Assembly (NCBI RefSeq): GCF_030272615.1
Contig: NC_081411.1
Coordinates: 43,825,017-43,889,016 of the forward strand
DNA length: 64,000 nucleotides
Direction: 5' to 3'
From: Cryptomeria japonica
Taxonomy: Eukaryota; Streptophyta; Pinopsida; Cupressales; Cupressaceae
Both the position numbers and the translations under genes were made by a program. Shown piece by piece: positions 10,655-20,577 of this stretch (its first letter is position 1; the number at the start of each line of letters is the position of its first letter). The notes below the pieces were generated by a model that worked only from the letters and a program-made list of their open reading frames with translations, ran no database searches and was not told where the DNA came from.

Positions 10655-11395
10655 CGATCAAGAAAATAACAGAGTGCAATGCACAAGCATACAAAGCTAT
10701 TGATGACACAATCCCAATTTTGAAAATGATAGCACCCAAGTGTGATATAGATAATAAAGATTCTTTAAATCAACTTGACACATTGTCTAAGTATATTACT
10801 GACAACATTGTGAAAATGGAATGAATAAATGAGGAAGCATTCAAAGAGAAAATTGAGAAAGAAAAACATAAATTCTTTGAAGAAGAAATAAAGAAGTGCA
10901 TGAGACAATTTGACACTCTTTTACTGGCACTATGTAAAACACTAAAAGAGTTTAAAATGTTGTATAGAGATACATGTAAAACAAACTTTTTGATAGTAGA
11001 TATTGACAAGAAGATCAGTATGATACAGGAAGAAATAAATAAACTAGCTGACAATTTCATTAATTCATCTGAACCATTATCAGTTTTTTAGCAGAAAATA
11101 ACAGGTTTTGAGGAGGAACTTCAGAATTTGAAAGAGAGAAGGAAAAGATAAAAGGAAAGGCAAAAGATCTGAAATGGAGACAGTCCAAAATTGGACTACC
11201 TTGCTTCCTTGAGAAAAGAGATATCTGAGGCATTGGTTCAAGGATAGAAGACACCGGTACAACAAATGCAATTCCTCACCGTTACAATTCAGAGGACAGA
11301 GGTTGCATTAAAGGATAGTGAAAGGTTCACTGAGAGCCTGAATCTGGTATTGGCTGACCTCTTTCAGATTGTAAACAACCTGTTATAGGGATGAA
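10655..11395 (+). pseudogene. N1 ORF2, C-terminal part (broken)
   Basis: Resumes the second gene of N1 after element X. The reading AYKAIDDTIPILKMIAPKCD matches N2 ORF2 at about 16175-16235, followed by a long coiled-coil-like stretch with alternating Lys/Glu. The frame is broken by stops near 10822 and 11090 and by short indels near 11140-11250. The C-terminus (SLNLVLADLFQIV-like) aligns with N2 at about 16830-16870. It would have been one protein with 1-2222. Confidence 0.75.
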
Positions 11396-11444
11396 GCTGG
11401 AAACCATACTCAGCTGACACTTTGACAACCTTTGTCATTGATGT

Positions 11445-11454
11445 CAAAGGGGGA
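11445..11454 (+). other. N1 upstream purine tract
   Basis: aaagggggag after tcattgatgtc, about 150 bp before the true polypurine tract. The same two-tract arrangement occurs in N2 (with one substitution) and in copia element Z. Confidence 0.55.
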
Positions 11455-11595
11455 GTAGTGTGATGAGAAAAATCCTAAAGTAGAGATCATCTACTCAGGG
11501 GGAGCACACATTTTTGGTAACACATTTTTGGTAAGACAATTTTTGGTAGATTCTTTTTTATGACACTTTTTCTAATGAGTGTTGCCACCAATGCC

Positions 11596-11607
11596 AAAGG
11601 GGGAGAT
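11596..11607 (+). other. N1 polypurine tract
   Basis: aaagggggagat immediately before the LTR start tgttggca. Identical in N2 and Z. Confidence 0.85.
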
Positions 11608-12394
11608 TGTTGGCAAATGCACACTCCAATGAGATATTGTAGGTGATTGAAGGTTTTGTCATTAATGGCAACCTTGCAATCATATGTTACCAACAAGACA
11701 ATATACCGGCACCGGTAACAACAAACTCTACACCGGCACACAGAACACCGATAGTAAAAGGAAGGATACCGGCACCCAGGCCGACAGGAATTTTGTTAAT
11801 AATATATTTTGTAATTAATTGTAAAATCATTGTAAGTTGACATGGCGAGTTGTAATATGACTCATATATGTATGAGATCATTGTAGAACATTTTGTGAAT
11901 AAGGTGATAGGCAAAATGATGCAGACCTAATATGCAAATTATAGGTTAAGGGTTTATGTACGAAGCAGAGCTAAAACTGGTATTGGATCTGGCATAGCAG
12001 ATGCTATTTTGAGGCAGTACAAGACATTGGATTTGCATAATCCATTTTGTAAGTCAGTGTGACTTCCCATTTTGTAATTGAGCAGTGAGCTCTAGGCACT
12101 TGGCCTTCCTGCATGTGCAGGCCCCTATTGTAAGAGTAATATTCACTTATTGGCCAGTAAGTGAATATTGTGGGTCACAAATCCCACCGAGGTTTTTCCC
12201 ACACCCGGTTTTCTCGTTAAACTACTATGTTATGGTGTACTTTTCATGTGGTTGTTGTCATTGTTGTTTACTGCATTATTTCTAGTTTATCGGTACACTA
12301 TATTGATATGATGTACATGTTTTAAATCAAGTAAATTCATAACTGATTAGATACTGATTCACCCCCTCTCTCAGTATCTTTGGGAATCCTAACA
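11608..12394 (+). repeat. N1 3' LTR (787 bp)
   Basis: Starts tgttggcaaatgc and ends aatcctaaca. It is homologous along its length to the N2 LTR (17085-17884) and, reversed, the N3 LTR (19646-20577). Shared landmarks are tgtcattaatggcaacc near the start, the ccggca clusters, gtgggtcacaaatcccaccg in the middle and ctgattcaccccc near the end. Confidence 0.9.
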
Positions 12395-12399
12395 CATAT

Positions 12400-13232
12400 T
12401 GGAGGAAGAACTTAAAATTGCTCAAGAATTCCTTTTGGCACTTCAAAATAACCTGGCTATTGCAAAGAACAAAAGAAAATAACTTCATATGCAGATGCAG
12501 AATGTGGATGATGAAAAAGAAACTCTTAGAGAACTTACAAACAAGTTGAGACAAGAAAATAGTACTATGAAGAATGAAATGCAAGATATGGCTATAAGGT
12601 TTTGTAAAGACATTGAAGATAGAAAGAAAAATGCAGATGACTTGACTAGGAGACTCAATGATGTTGGAAATGAAAATCTGAGACTTAGTCATGAAAATGA
12701 TATGTTGAAGACAGATCTGATTCACATGCAACATGATAAAACTGAGCTTATGAGATAGAAGGAAATTCTGGAAAATGAGTTGGCTACTGCAAATCAACAC
12801 AAAGAGAAATTCAAGAAAAGTTCAGAGGAACTTGATAACATGCTGAAAAGTTAGAAACCTAATGGAGATATAAATGGACTTGGATTTGAAGTTGGAGAAA
12901 GTTTTGGTACTGCAAATAATCTAGATCAGAACAAACCGATAAGACAACCTAATGCTTATAAATTTAATGGCAAATGTTTCAATTGCAACAGATATGGTCA
13001 TAGAGAAAATCAATGTAGATTTGGAAACAATCAAAATATTATTGCACCCACCGGTCAATGTTCCAAATGCAACAAAGTTGGTCATAATTCAGAAAATTGT
13101 AAAATGAATGTGAAATGTTATGTTTGTGGAAGATATGGACACTTATCTAATCAATGCAGAACACAAAACGGCATAGGATATGGAAAGGCTATTCATAGGA
13201 ATAATGTGACTTGTTATGCTTTTTCACTTAAC
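12400..13232 (+). pseudogene. N2 ORF1: coiled-coil plus CCHC zinc-knuckle protein (broken)
   Basis: Gag-like protein of family N, N-terminus cut off by N1. First comes a coiled coil (open stretch 12489-12758, 89 codons) with STMKNEMQDM and HENDMLKTDLI, both also present in N3 ORF1. It is followed by three intact CX2CX4HX4C-type knuckles: CFNCNRYGHRENQC, CSKCNKVGHNSENC and CYVCGRYGHLSNQC, at about 12978-13160. The fourth knuckle starts with CY but breaks off at about 13220 into the leader, whereas N3 keeps it. Stops near 12480, 12757 and 12853 break the frame. The knuckles imply RNA binding; the coiled coil suggests multimerisation. Confidence 0.75.
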
Positions 13233-13420
13233 CGACGAGCATTTAATGCGGTTGGTAAAAGAAAAGTCATTATAAATCATCAGCTTTCCCTCATTTTTGA
13301 TTCACCGAGCATTCAAATTAGCAGAGAGCGCCAAAAAGAGCAAAGACATTCAAGGTGAAGGTGTAGAGCAATTTCTTTCAAGCATTCAGAATATTTTAAG
13401 GCAGCTAAAGGTATTTTTCA
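13233..13420 (+). promoter_or_regulatory. N2 leader between ORF1 and ORF2
   Basis: Non-coding stretch directly before the ORF2 ATG, with a TATA-like cattataaatcat at about 13269. N3 has a homologous but diverged leader (18073-18480, minus). The two ORFs are therefore not one fused frame. ORF2 may use its own transcript, splicing or re-initiation; this is inference. Confidence 0.4.
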
Positions 13421-16400
13421 ATGGCTTCTTCTTCTACTCCCAAGTTTATTGCGAACCCTACTATTGTGGAAAACATAAAATGCCCTAGGCTCATGTTTAA
13501 AATAATTCTTGAAGTAGCTAAGCAAGATGATTCCATAGGAGCATTTTCAAAAATTCCTAAAGGTGTAGCTTATGCTGAAGACCCTAGAATGCATATACAT
13601 TGCAATATAGAAGAACTAGGTTCGAAAGAATTGATGAAAATGTATACCAATGTAATTTGTGATGAAAATGGTGCTATCAAACCTGAACACAAGATTATAG
13701 AAACTCTAGGTTTTGTGGAAATATTGAACATTCCCCAATTTTTGGAAGAAGTAGTGAGAATAGTTTTAAGCAAAGTACATGGAGAATTTCTATGGTTGGA
13801 TTTTGTCTGCAAAATAACCCGACAAGCAATTAGGGCAGTGACTGGTTTACCCACAACCAACAACAAACTTGACAAATCAAATAAAGTTTCTAACAACAAA
13901 GTGATGACTCTAACTGGAGCAACATTTGACAGTAGATCACTAAGAGTGAATGACATCAAAGACATCAATGTGAAATTCATAAGTATGGTACTAGGTTACA
14001 AGACTACACATGCAAACAGACTTAATTTAGTTTCTAGTCTCTGCATTAATAGTGCTTATGAGATGGTTAACAACAATGCAATGATAGATGTGTGTGAATG
14101 GCTAAAAGATGAACTCATTGATAATTTGAAAAATATTAAAGGAGATACGAAAGGGATATTTCGTTTTGGAAATCTTTTAGTATGCTTAATGTTATATTTC
14201 ACTAAGGAAATCCTCGATACAGGACCTAAAGACTTTGGATATAACATACCGGTAGTAAAACAATTACAGGAAGCTTTTACCGGCATGGGAACTGAAAAGG
14301 ACAACAACATAACTGAATACTTCAAAGCTTTTCAAGCAAAAATGAAAACTAGGGAAAGATTACCTCAAAGTGTAGTGGACAAATATGACAAAGAAATCTG
14401 TTTTGTCATCAAGAAGGATGAAACATGGATGGAAGTTGTACTCCCTAGGACTGTATGGGTAACTGAAATGGGATATGAGGTAGATCTCAACATTATTGAG
14501 ACTTATGCAAAAGCTTTGTTAGATGCACCAAGAGAACCAATAGAACAAGTTTTTGGTAATTCTGAAACTATTGAAAGTGATGTGAAAACATTGAAGCAAA
14601 GGAAGAAAAGAGAAAAATATATTGTCCAAGGGGTTGAGCTTCGTTGGTTAAAGCATTGAGTTCTCAATGTGGAGACCCAAGTTCAACTCCCATGAGGGAC
14701 ACCTTTGTGTAGAATTCTAAGTTGTGATTCTATGATACTTAATACAAAAAATATATATATTAGGGATGCATCAAAGAAGGTACAAGAAATCAAAGAAAAT
14801 GTAATGAACATTAGTGGGATATCGGCTAATGAGCTGGAAGGACTGCAACCGAAGGCACACATTTCACCGGTTGGCACATCTTCTGACAATGAGAAACCAG
14901 TAGAATTCAAGAGAGTTGAGAGGAAGAGAAAACCTTCACTAGTACCCTCTCCTTCACCCAAGAGAACAAGAACTTTAAGGAAGAAACAATGGGCATAAGG
15001 GGACCACCAAAGAAATTAACACCAAAGAAGAAACAACAACTCATCACCCCTTCTTTAAATGATTTATTAAGTGAAATAATTGATGATGGAAATTTGGCCA
15101 ATGTACACCAACTGTATAACACATTCAATGATTCAGACAAGGAAAGCATTGAGAACAATATAATTTTACATCTTGATATATACAAAAAGGTTTTAATTGA
15201 AGTAGTGGATGACTTACCCAATGATCTTTATAGGAGATTGGAGGCAAAAAGGATTGCAGCAATGGAATTAGATAAGAAACTAAAAGTTGAAAAACTTCCA
15301 GTTGTACATCTGGTAAACTCAAAGGAGGAAATTGATGAGCTAATCTCAAAGGCTAACTGATCTATTTTTGCAAGTGGTCACCGGCAAGTAAGTTTAATGG
15401 CAGGTAGAGTAAAAGAGTTTGCAGATGAAACTGTTGATAACTGGGATATATTCTTTGTGGAAAAGGAAAAACAAGAGGAAATGAACTGGCCAAATAAAAC
15501 ATTTAAAGTGTATCAGAAAGATAAGGACAAAGGGAAAGGTAAAGTTGGTGGTATTCCAAACATTAAGATCACTGACAATTTACTGCCATCTTTGGATAAT
15601 GCATCAGTACATACTAATGATCCACCAGTTATTGACACTAAAGGTGTCACACATGATGACCCTAATCCTGAATTTGAGATACTATTCACCATGAATGTGG
15701 ACACTCAGAAAGTGAATATTGTTGTGGACAAGGACAGTGCAGAGGTTAAGGATGACAATGTTGAGAAACTGGTAGAGACTGTTGAGGTTGAGATCCCAAC
15801 CCAAACAGAGCAATCATTAGAAACAGAGAAACCTACTGAAGGAACAGATACTGACACAAGTCCATCGGAGACTGAGATACAGATAGTTGAGCACATAGAG
15901 AAACCTACTAAGGCGGAGGTACATACTATGGCAGAGAAACCGGCAAACACTGTGACATCAAGGCAGTCTGAGAAACCCTTGCTAGTTGAGATGCAAACAT
16001 AGACTGATCCATTGGAGGTAAACACAAGCAAGATGGCTACAACTGATAGAAGCACAGAGGTAATTAAGGTAATTGGTCAGACATCTGGCACATCATCAAG
16101 TGAATTCAGACCTACTAATGTAACAGAGGTACTTTTGGATTCGATTAAAAAGATAACGGATTGCAATGCTTTGGCCTACAAAGCAATTGATGAAACTATA
16201 CCAATTCTTAAATTGATTGCACCAAAATGTAACATAGATCATGTTAAGGATTCTTTAGGTAAATTGGACACATTGTCCAAATTCATTGCCGACAATGTAA
16301 TAATGGTTTATAAAGTAAATGAGGATACAATAAAGGACAGAGTTGAAAAGGAGAAGAACAAATTCTTTGATGACACCATAAAGAAGTGCACTGAACACCT

Positions 16401-16893
16401 GAACACATTATTTCTAGCACTGAACTCTACAATTTTGGAATACAAAGAGTTGTACAAAGAAACATGCAAACCACATATTCTGACAGAGGATATTGACAAG
16501 GAAATCAGTAAAATGCAGAAAGAAATTGAAGACATAGCTGATAACATAATTGGCTCATCCGACCACATATCAGTTGTTGAGCAAGAAATGGCAGGCTTTG
16601 AAGAAAAACTAGAGAAACTTGAGAAAGAAAAGACAAGGATAAGGTCTCAAATCAAAGAACTGAAAAATAAACTTGGTCCAAAACTGGACAATCTTATATC
16701 TCAGAGAATGGGAATGTCCAAGGCATTACTTCAAGGAGAACGATCACCGAAAGAGCACATGCATCATCTCACCGGCATGATCCAACAAATTGAGGCAACC
16801 TTAAAAAATAGTAAAAGGTTTATGCAAAGTCTTAATTTGGTTTTAGCAGATATCTTTCAGATTGTAACCAACCGGTTACAGACCTTGAGGTGA
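13421..16893 (+). pseudogene. N2 ORF2: large uncharacterised protein with C-terminal coiled coil (broken)
   Basis: The most complete copy of this protein, originally about 1,100 residues. Open stretches are 13421-14659 (412 codons), 14989-15360, 15397-16002 and 16012-16893 (293 codons). Residues 1-390 form a conserved folded-looking region with RAVTGLPTTNN, CEWLKDELIDNL, FRFGNLLVCLMLY and VVLPRTVWVTEMGYE. A Pro/Lys linker (PSPSPKRTRTLRKK) follows, then a helical region, a Thr/Glu-rich spacer and a long Lys/Glu coiled coil to the end. Damage: a SINE at 14624, a frameshift near 15000, and stops near 15358 and 16002. The start ATG (in caATGG) matches the N3 start MASRSSS. I recognise no family; it loosely recalls large accessory ORFs of plant pol-less elements. 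It has no RT, integrase or protease motif. Confidence 0.75.
14613..14761 (+). mobile_element. tRNA-derived SINE inserted in N2 ORF2
   Basis: Body 14624-14745, with an A/T tail into the right-hand repeat. A Pol III A box tgagcttcgttgg at 14635-14647 and a B box agttcaactcc at 14680-14690 are 32 bp apart, with an anticodon-like stem cattg...caatg between them. Flanking direct repeats (aaaaatatatt at 14613-14623; aaaaaatatatatatt at 14746-14761) fit a target duplication. It interrupts ORF2 between homologous sequences that are continuous in N1 (about 820-860), which confirms an insertion. Confidence 0.8.
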
Positions 16894-17072
16894 AATTTTT
16901 GCACTCATTTGACAATTTTTGACAACCTTTGTCATTGATGTCAAAGAGGGAGTAGTGGAGAGAAAAATGATTATTCAGAGGAGATCATCTACTCATGGGG
17001 AGCACATCTTTTTGGACTTCAATTTTTGGAACAGTTTTTGGATTTTTTCTCATGAGTGTTGCCATCAATGCC

Positions 17073-17084
17073 AAAGGGGGAGAT
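17073..17084 (+). other. N2 polypurine tract
   Basis: aaagggggagat directly before the LTR. An earlier tract, aaagagggag, lies about 130 bp upstream (17 kb), after tcattgatgtc. Confidence 0.85.
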
Positions 17085-17884
17085 TGTTGGCATTCTACAC
17101 TCTTATGAGAATAGTTGATGTTGTCATTGATGGCAACCAACTGGAAACCAACTGGCATTCATCTGTCAACCCACTGGTAGTTACCAGCACCGGAAATAGA
17201 CTTCTACATTCACCGGCAGGCACTTCACCAACAACGGCAATAATGGATACCGACACTCAAGACAACATGGAATAAACTTTTGTTTACTGTTTATAGTGTA
17301 ATTATCTTTTGTAAAAGCTGACATGGCATATGGTAAAAGACTCATATATATCTATGAGATCTTATAGGTCATTTTGTAGTAGTGAATATGTATAGAATAT
17401 GAGAGAGGATGATACATAGTTGATAGCGAAGGTTTTGGTAATGCACTGAGCTTAAACCAGTACTGAACCTGGCATAGTTGATGTTGATCTTAAGCAGTAC
17501 ATTGTATTGGATTTTGATAATCTATTTTGTAAGTCGGTGAGACTTTTGTTTTGTGATTGAGCAGTGAGCTCTAGGCTGCTAGCCTTCCTGCATGTGTAGG
17601 CCCCTCATTGTAAGTAATATTTATTCATTGGCCAGTGAGTGAATATTGTGGGTCACAAATCCCACCGAGGTTTTTCCCACACTGGTTTTCCTCATTAAAT
17701 ATCTTGTGTTATGGTGTGCTCTCTATGATGTCTCTATTATTTATGTTTACTGTATTAATTCTTATTTATCGGTATACTGTTTTGGGATGCAAAGTTCTTA
17801 ATAAGGTTAAATCTATTGCTAATCGGTTAGACACTGATTCACCCCTCCCTCTTAGTGTCTTTGGGACTGTCATTGATTCTAACA
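17085..17884 (+). repeat. N2 3' LTR (800 bp)
   Basis: Starts tgttggcattctac, ends gattctaaca. Homologous to the N1 LTR. The next five bases cagtg (17885-17889) would be the right target duplication; the left copy is outside the window. Confidence 0.88.
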
Positions 17885-18072
17885 CAGTGAATATGAGCCC
17901 TAACATCTTCCACATATACGACGCCATCAGGAACCGTCGAAAATGCACCAGAAGAGTCTTCCTTCGTTGCTATTTGAGGAACTTCCTTGAAAATAGGTCT
18001 AAGCCTATCCTTAACCTCAACAACAATGGGATTCACAATGAAAGTAGGAGCAGATGATGATCTAGATGCCAT
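17885..18072 (-). pseudogene. N3 ORF2, N-terminal fragment
   Basis: Starts MASRSSSAPTFIVNP, matching N2 ORF2 MASSSTPKFIANP, and continues through SGAFSTVPDGVVYVEDVRAH. It is cut at 17885 by the N2 insertion; further codons run into the N2 LTR and are not native. It confirms the ORF2 start codon chosen in N2. Confidence 0.75.
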
Positions 18073-18480
18073 TTCAAAGAAATACCTAGATAACGATTGT
18101 CGGTTTGAAAGATCTTGATCACTTCTTAGAAAATTATTTAGAATACCTTTACTTGCTCTTGATCACTTATGATTCGCCTTTTCTTCGCTCTGGTTTTCTC
18201 GAGTGTTGGGTGAGTGAAAATGAATCGATTTTCCTTTTTATCAATGAGTAAACCCTAATTTTTCACTATCATAAATGCTTAGTGGTGTGCCCTATCGTAT
18301 GTTGGTTTCACAGTTTTATGGTGGATAAACCTCCATCAATGATCAATACAACTCTCCATATTTCTTTCTAGATCTCTTCTGGGGAATATGCAAGATTTGC
18401 AATGAATTTCCCAACCCCTAAGGCATCTACCTCAGTTACCCGTTGAATTTCCTGATAGTGCAGGAATGCTCTGTTCTACC
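18073..18480 (-). promoter_or_regulatory. N3 leader between ORF1 and ORF2
   Basis: About 400 bp without a usable reading frame. The ORF2-proximal half aligns loosely with the N2 leader (ttcattttcactcaccc against tttttgattcaccga, and both then agagcgc/agagcga). Confidence 0.4.
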
Positions 18481-19577
18481 CGTGGAGTTACTGGTGTAGT
18501 TGCATCTCTACTTGGTTCTTCAAACTTTCTAACCATCTCTTGGTCTGATCTTGTTGTAATTCATCTACCTTCTTCTTTCCTTTCTCATTTTCTTTGTCAT
18601 TGCTAACCGATTTAGTCTTGCTTCTGCAGTACTTAGCAATATGACCTATTTTGTTGCATGCATAACATGTAACATTGTTCTTTTGAATTGCTTTTCCATA
18701 TCCGGTGTCATTCCTTGATCTGCATTGATCAGCCAAATGTCCAAACTTTCTACATGCATGACACTTAACATTCATTATGTAATCTTCTGACGGTATGACC
18801 ATATTTCTTGCAATTTGTGCATTGACCGAGAACTGAATTGTAGTTTTGATTTGCTTTGTTTCTACATTGTTTAGCCATATGCCCAAATTTATTACAAACA
18901 AAGCATCTACCATTGAATTTGTTAGCATTAGATTGCCTTACCGGTTTCCTCTGGTCTGATGAGTTTTGCATACCGGTTGTCTAATCTTTATTTGCAATAT
19001 CGGAGCTTTCACCTTGTTCAAATCCAAGTCCTCTAGAATCATCACTCTGCCTTTGAATTTTCAATAAATCATATAATTGTGTAGCACTAATCCTGAGTTT
19101 TTCTTTATACTCACTTGCAGTAGTCAGATCATTTCTCAGAATCATCATTTGTCTTTCAAGCTCTTATTCATTATTCTGGGATTGTACCAAATCAGTTCTC
19201 AACATATCATTCTCATGAGCCAATCTACCACATTCTTCAGATTCGTTCTTTAGAGATACAACAAGATTTTCTTCCTTCTTCTTTCTGTCCTCAATTTCTT
19301 TTGACATCCTCATAGTCAGGTCTTGCATTTCATTCTTCATGATCATGTTTTGTTGACTCAGTTTCTGACATTGTTCCTTAAGTGCATTTTTATCTTCATC
19401 ATCCTGGTTTTGCAAAAGTTCTTTCCTCCTAGCTTGAGCAGATGATAACCTTTCTTGTAGAACAAGAATGAATTCATTAGCAGAATTCAATTCATCTTGC
19501 AGCTTTAATTTCTTCAACCTTTTAGCATCATAATCCTCAAGTGCCATCTCAAGTTGCTTCTCCATGGCCATGTTCAA
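18481..19577 (-). pseudogene. N3 ORF1: coiled coil plus four CCHC knuckles (lightly broken)
   Basis: Gag-like protein. It starts at 19577 (MNMAMEKQLEMALEDYD), has a strong coiled coil for about 135 codons (RMSKEIEDRKKKEENL, HENDMLRTDLVQ), then a Ser/Asn linker. The knuckles are CFVCNKFGHMAKQC; a damaged second, CTNCKKYGHTVRR, where a frameshift falls near 18780; CHACRKFGHLADQC; and CYACNKIGHIAKYC. A Lys/Glu tail follows. Stops occur near 19163 and 18985. The typical N-terminal gag domain of copia elements is missing: the ORF opens directly on the coiled coil just after the primer site. Confidence 0.75.
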
Positions 19578-19631
19578 TTATTTCAGTTTCGGGATCTTCC
19601 TCAAGCTGTTAAACTTCCTCCGAGGCACCAA

Positions 19632-19643
19632 GCTCTGATACCA
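19632..19643 (-). other. N3 primer-binding site (initiator Met tRNA)
   Basis: Minus-strand TGGTATCAGAGC, two bases inside the LTR edge, complementary to the 3' end of plant initiator Met tRNA. Confidence 0.9.
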
Positions 19644-19645
19644 AT

Positions 19646-20577
19646 TGTTGGAATAGAAGGAATCCAAAAACACTAAGAGGGGGGGGTGAATCAGTGTTTT
19701 GTCGGTAACATGAGATTTTACCTTATTACAACATACACATATAAACCAATAAATGAATAAACATATAACATGAAGTAAATAAACTAGCCACATGAATCAA
19801 CACCATAACACACAAAATTTTATATGTGGAAAACCTAAAAGAGGAAAAACCACGGTGGGATTTGTGACCCACAATATCAATTCACTGGCCATATAAAAGA
19901 TATTACATAGTATGGGGGCCTGCACATGTAGTAAGGCACACTGCCTAGAGCACATTGCTCAACACAAAAGAGTCTCACTAAGTACAAGCTTCTGCTGAGA
20001 TAAAATAGTAATGGTGAACTCACAAAATGCATCTGCTATGCCAAAAAGAGTTCTGATTATAGCTCTATTATGTACCGGTTCATAAACCCTAAACCCTTTT
20101 ACTGGTATCCCCTTTCCTCTAAGAATGCTTTACAAACCATCTATTGATCATTGCATGATATTACTTTCGCATACAGATGATCTACATACATATCCTTTGC
20201 ATCATTTTCTTCTTCACATTGTTATACACTCTATCCTATATCAAAATGACCTAATAGATTGACTTATATACCCTTTACAAACAATATGCCTTATGTCGTC
20301 TTTCAATACATTAAAAAAGATATTCAATGTCAGCCTTATACAATAATTAGAAAATGATTTTACAAATAAAACTTGTCGGATCCCAGACTGATGTCGGCTT
20401 CACTAAAGTGCTAGATGTCGATGTCGGTGCCTGTGTTGGTGTCAGTGCATGTGCCAGTGTCGGTGTCGATTATGACCCTGATTACTCCCATGCTGGTATC
20501 TATCGATATTTGCCTTCTACAGAATCTTATTGCCATCAATGAAAACATATGAATCCAATGAGTGTCAATTGCCAACA
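19646..20577 (-). repeat. N3 5' LTR (932 bp)
   Basis: On the minus strand it starts tgttggcaattgacac and ends ctattccaaca. It shares the cggtgggatttgtgacccac landmark and the pyrimidine-rich end with N1 and N2. It is longer than their LTRs; the extra length includes a run of tgtcggtg-like repeats at about 20390-20470. Confidence 0.88.

Larger units (their letters stand above)
1..12394 (+). mobile_element. LTR element N1 (pol-less family N), 3' part, split by element X
   Basis: The window opens inside the second gene of this element. The body runs to a polypurine tract at 11596-11607 and a 3' LTR at 11608-12394. The 5' LTR and first gene lie outside the window. Element X (2228-10649) interrupts it, and the host sequence on both sides of X rejoins cleanly when compared with N2 (around 16138-16150). 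The element ends in ctaaca, and the next sequence (catat, then mid-gene coiled-coil codons) belongs to N2, so N1 is inserted in the first gene of N2. No reverse transcriptase, integrase or RNase H is seen. Confidence 0.82.
12395..17884 (+). mobile_element. LTR element N2 (pol-less family N), 5' end outside window
   Basis: Resumes after N1 in the middle of the first gene and contains the rest of ORF1, an internal leader, the whole ORF2 (broken), a SINE, a polypurine tract and the 3' LTR. The N1 insertion probably duplicated catat (12395-12399); the left copy is outside the window. N2 is itself inserted in ORF2 of N3: the sequence after its LTR is minus-strand ORF2. Confidence 0.82.
17885..20577 (-). 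mobile_element. LTR element N3 (pol-less family N), 5' part
   Basis: The 5' end of a third family member on the opposite strand: 5' LTR (19646-20577), initiator-Met primer site, ORF1, leader and the first 60 or so codons of ORF2, where N2 is inserted. The rest lies outside the window to the left. It gives the only view here of the 5' architecture: ORF1 begins only about 50 bp after the primer site. Confidence 0.82.

Noticed and set aside
14624-14695. A tRNA gene
   Set aside because: A and B boxes are present but the acceptor and anticodon arms do not close properly, and the poly A/T tail with flanking duplications fits a SINE.
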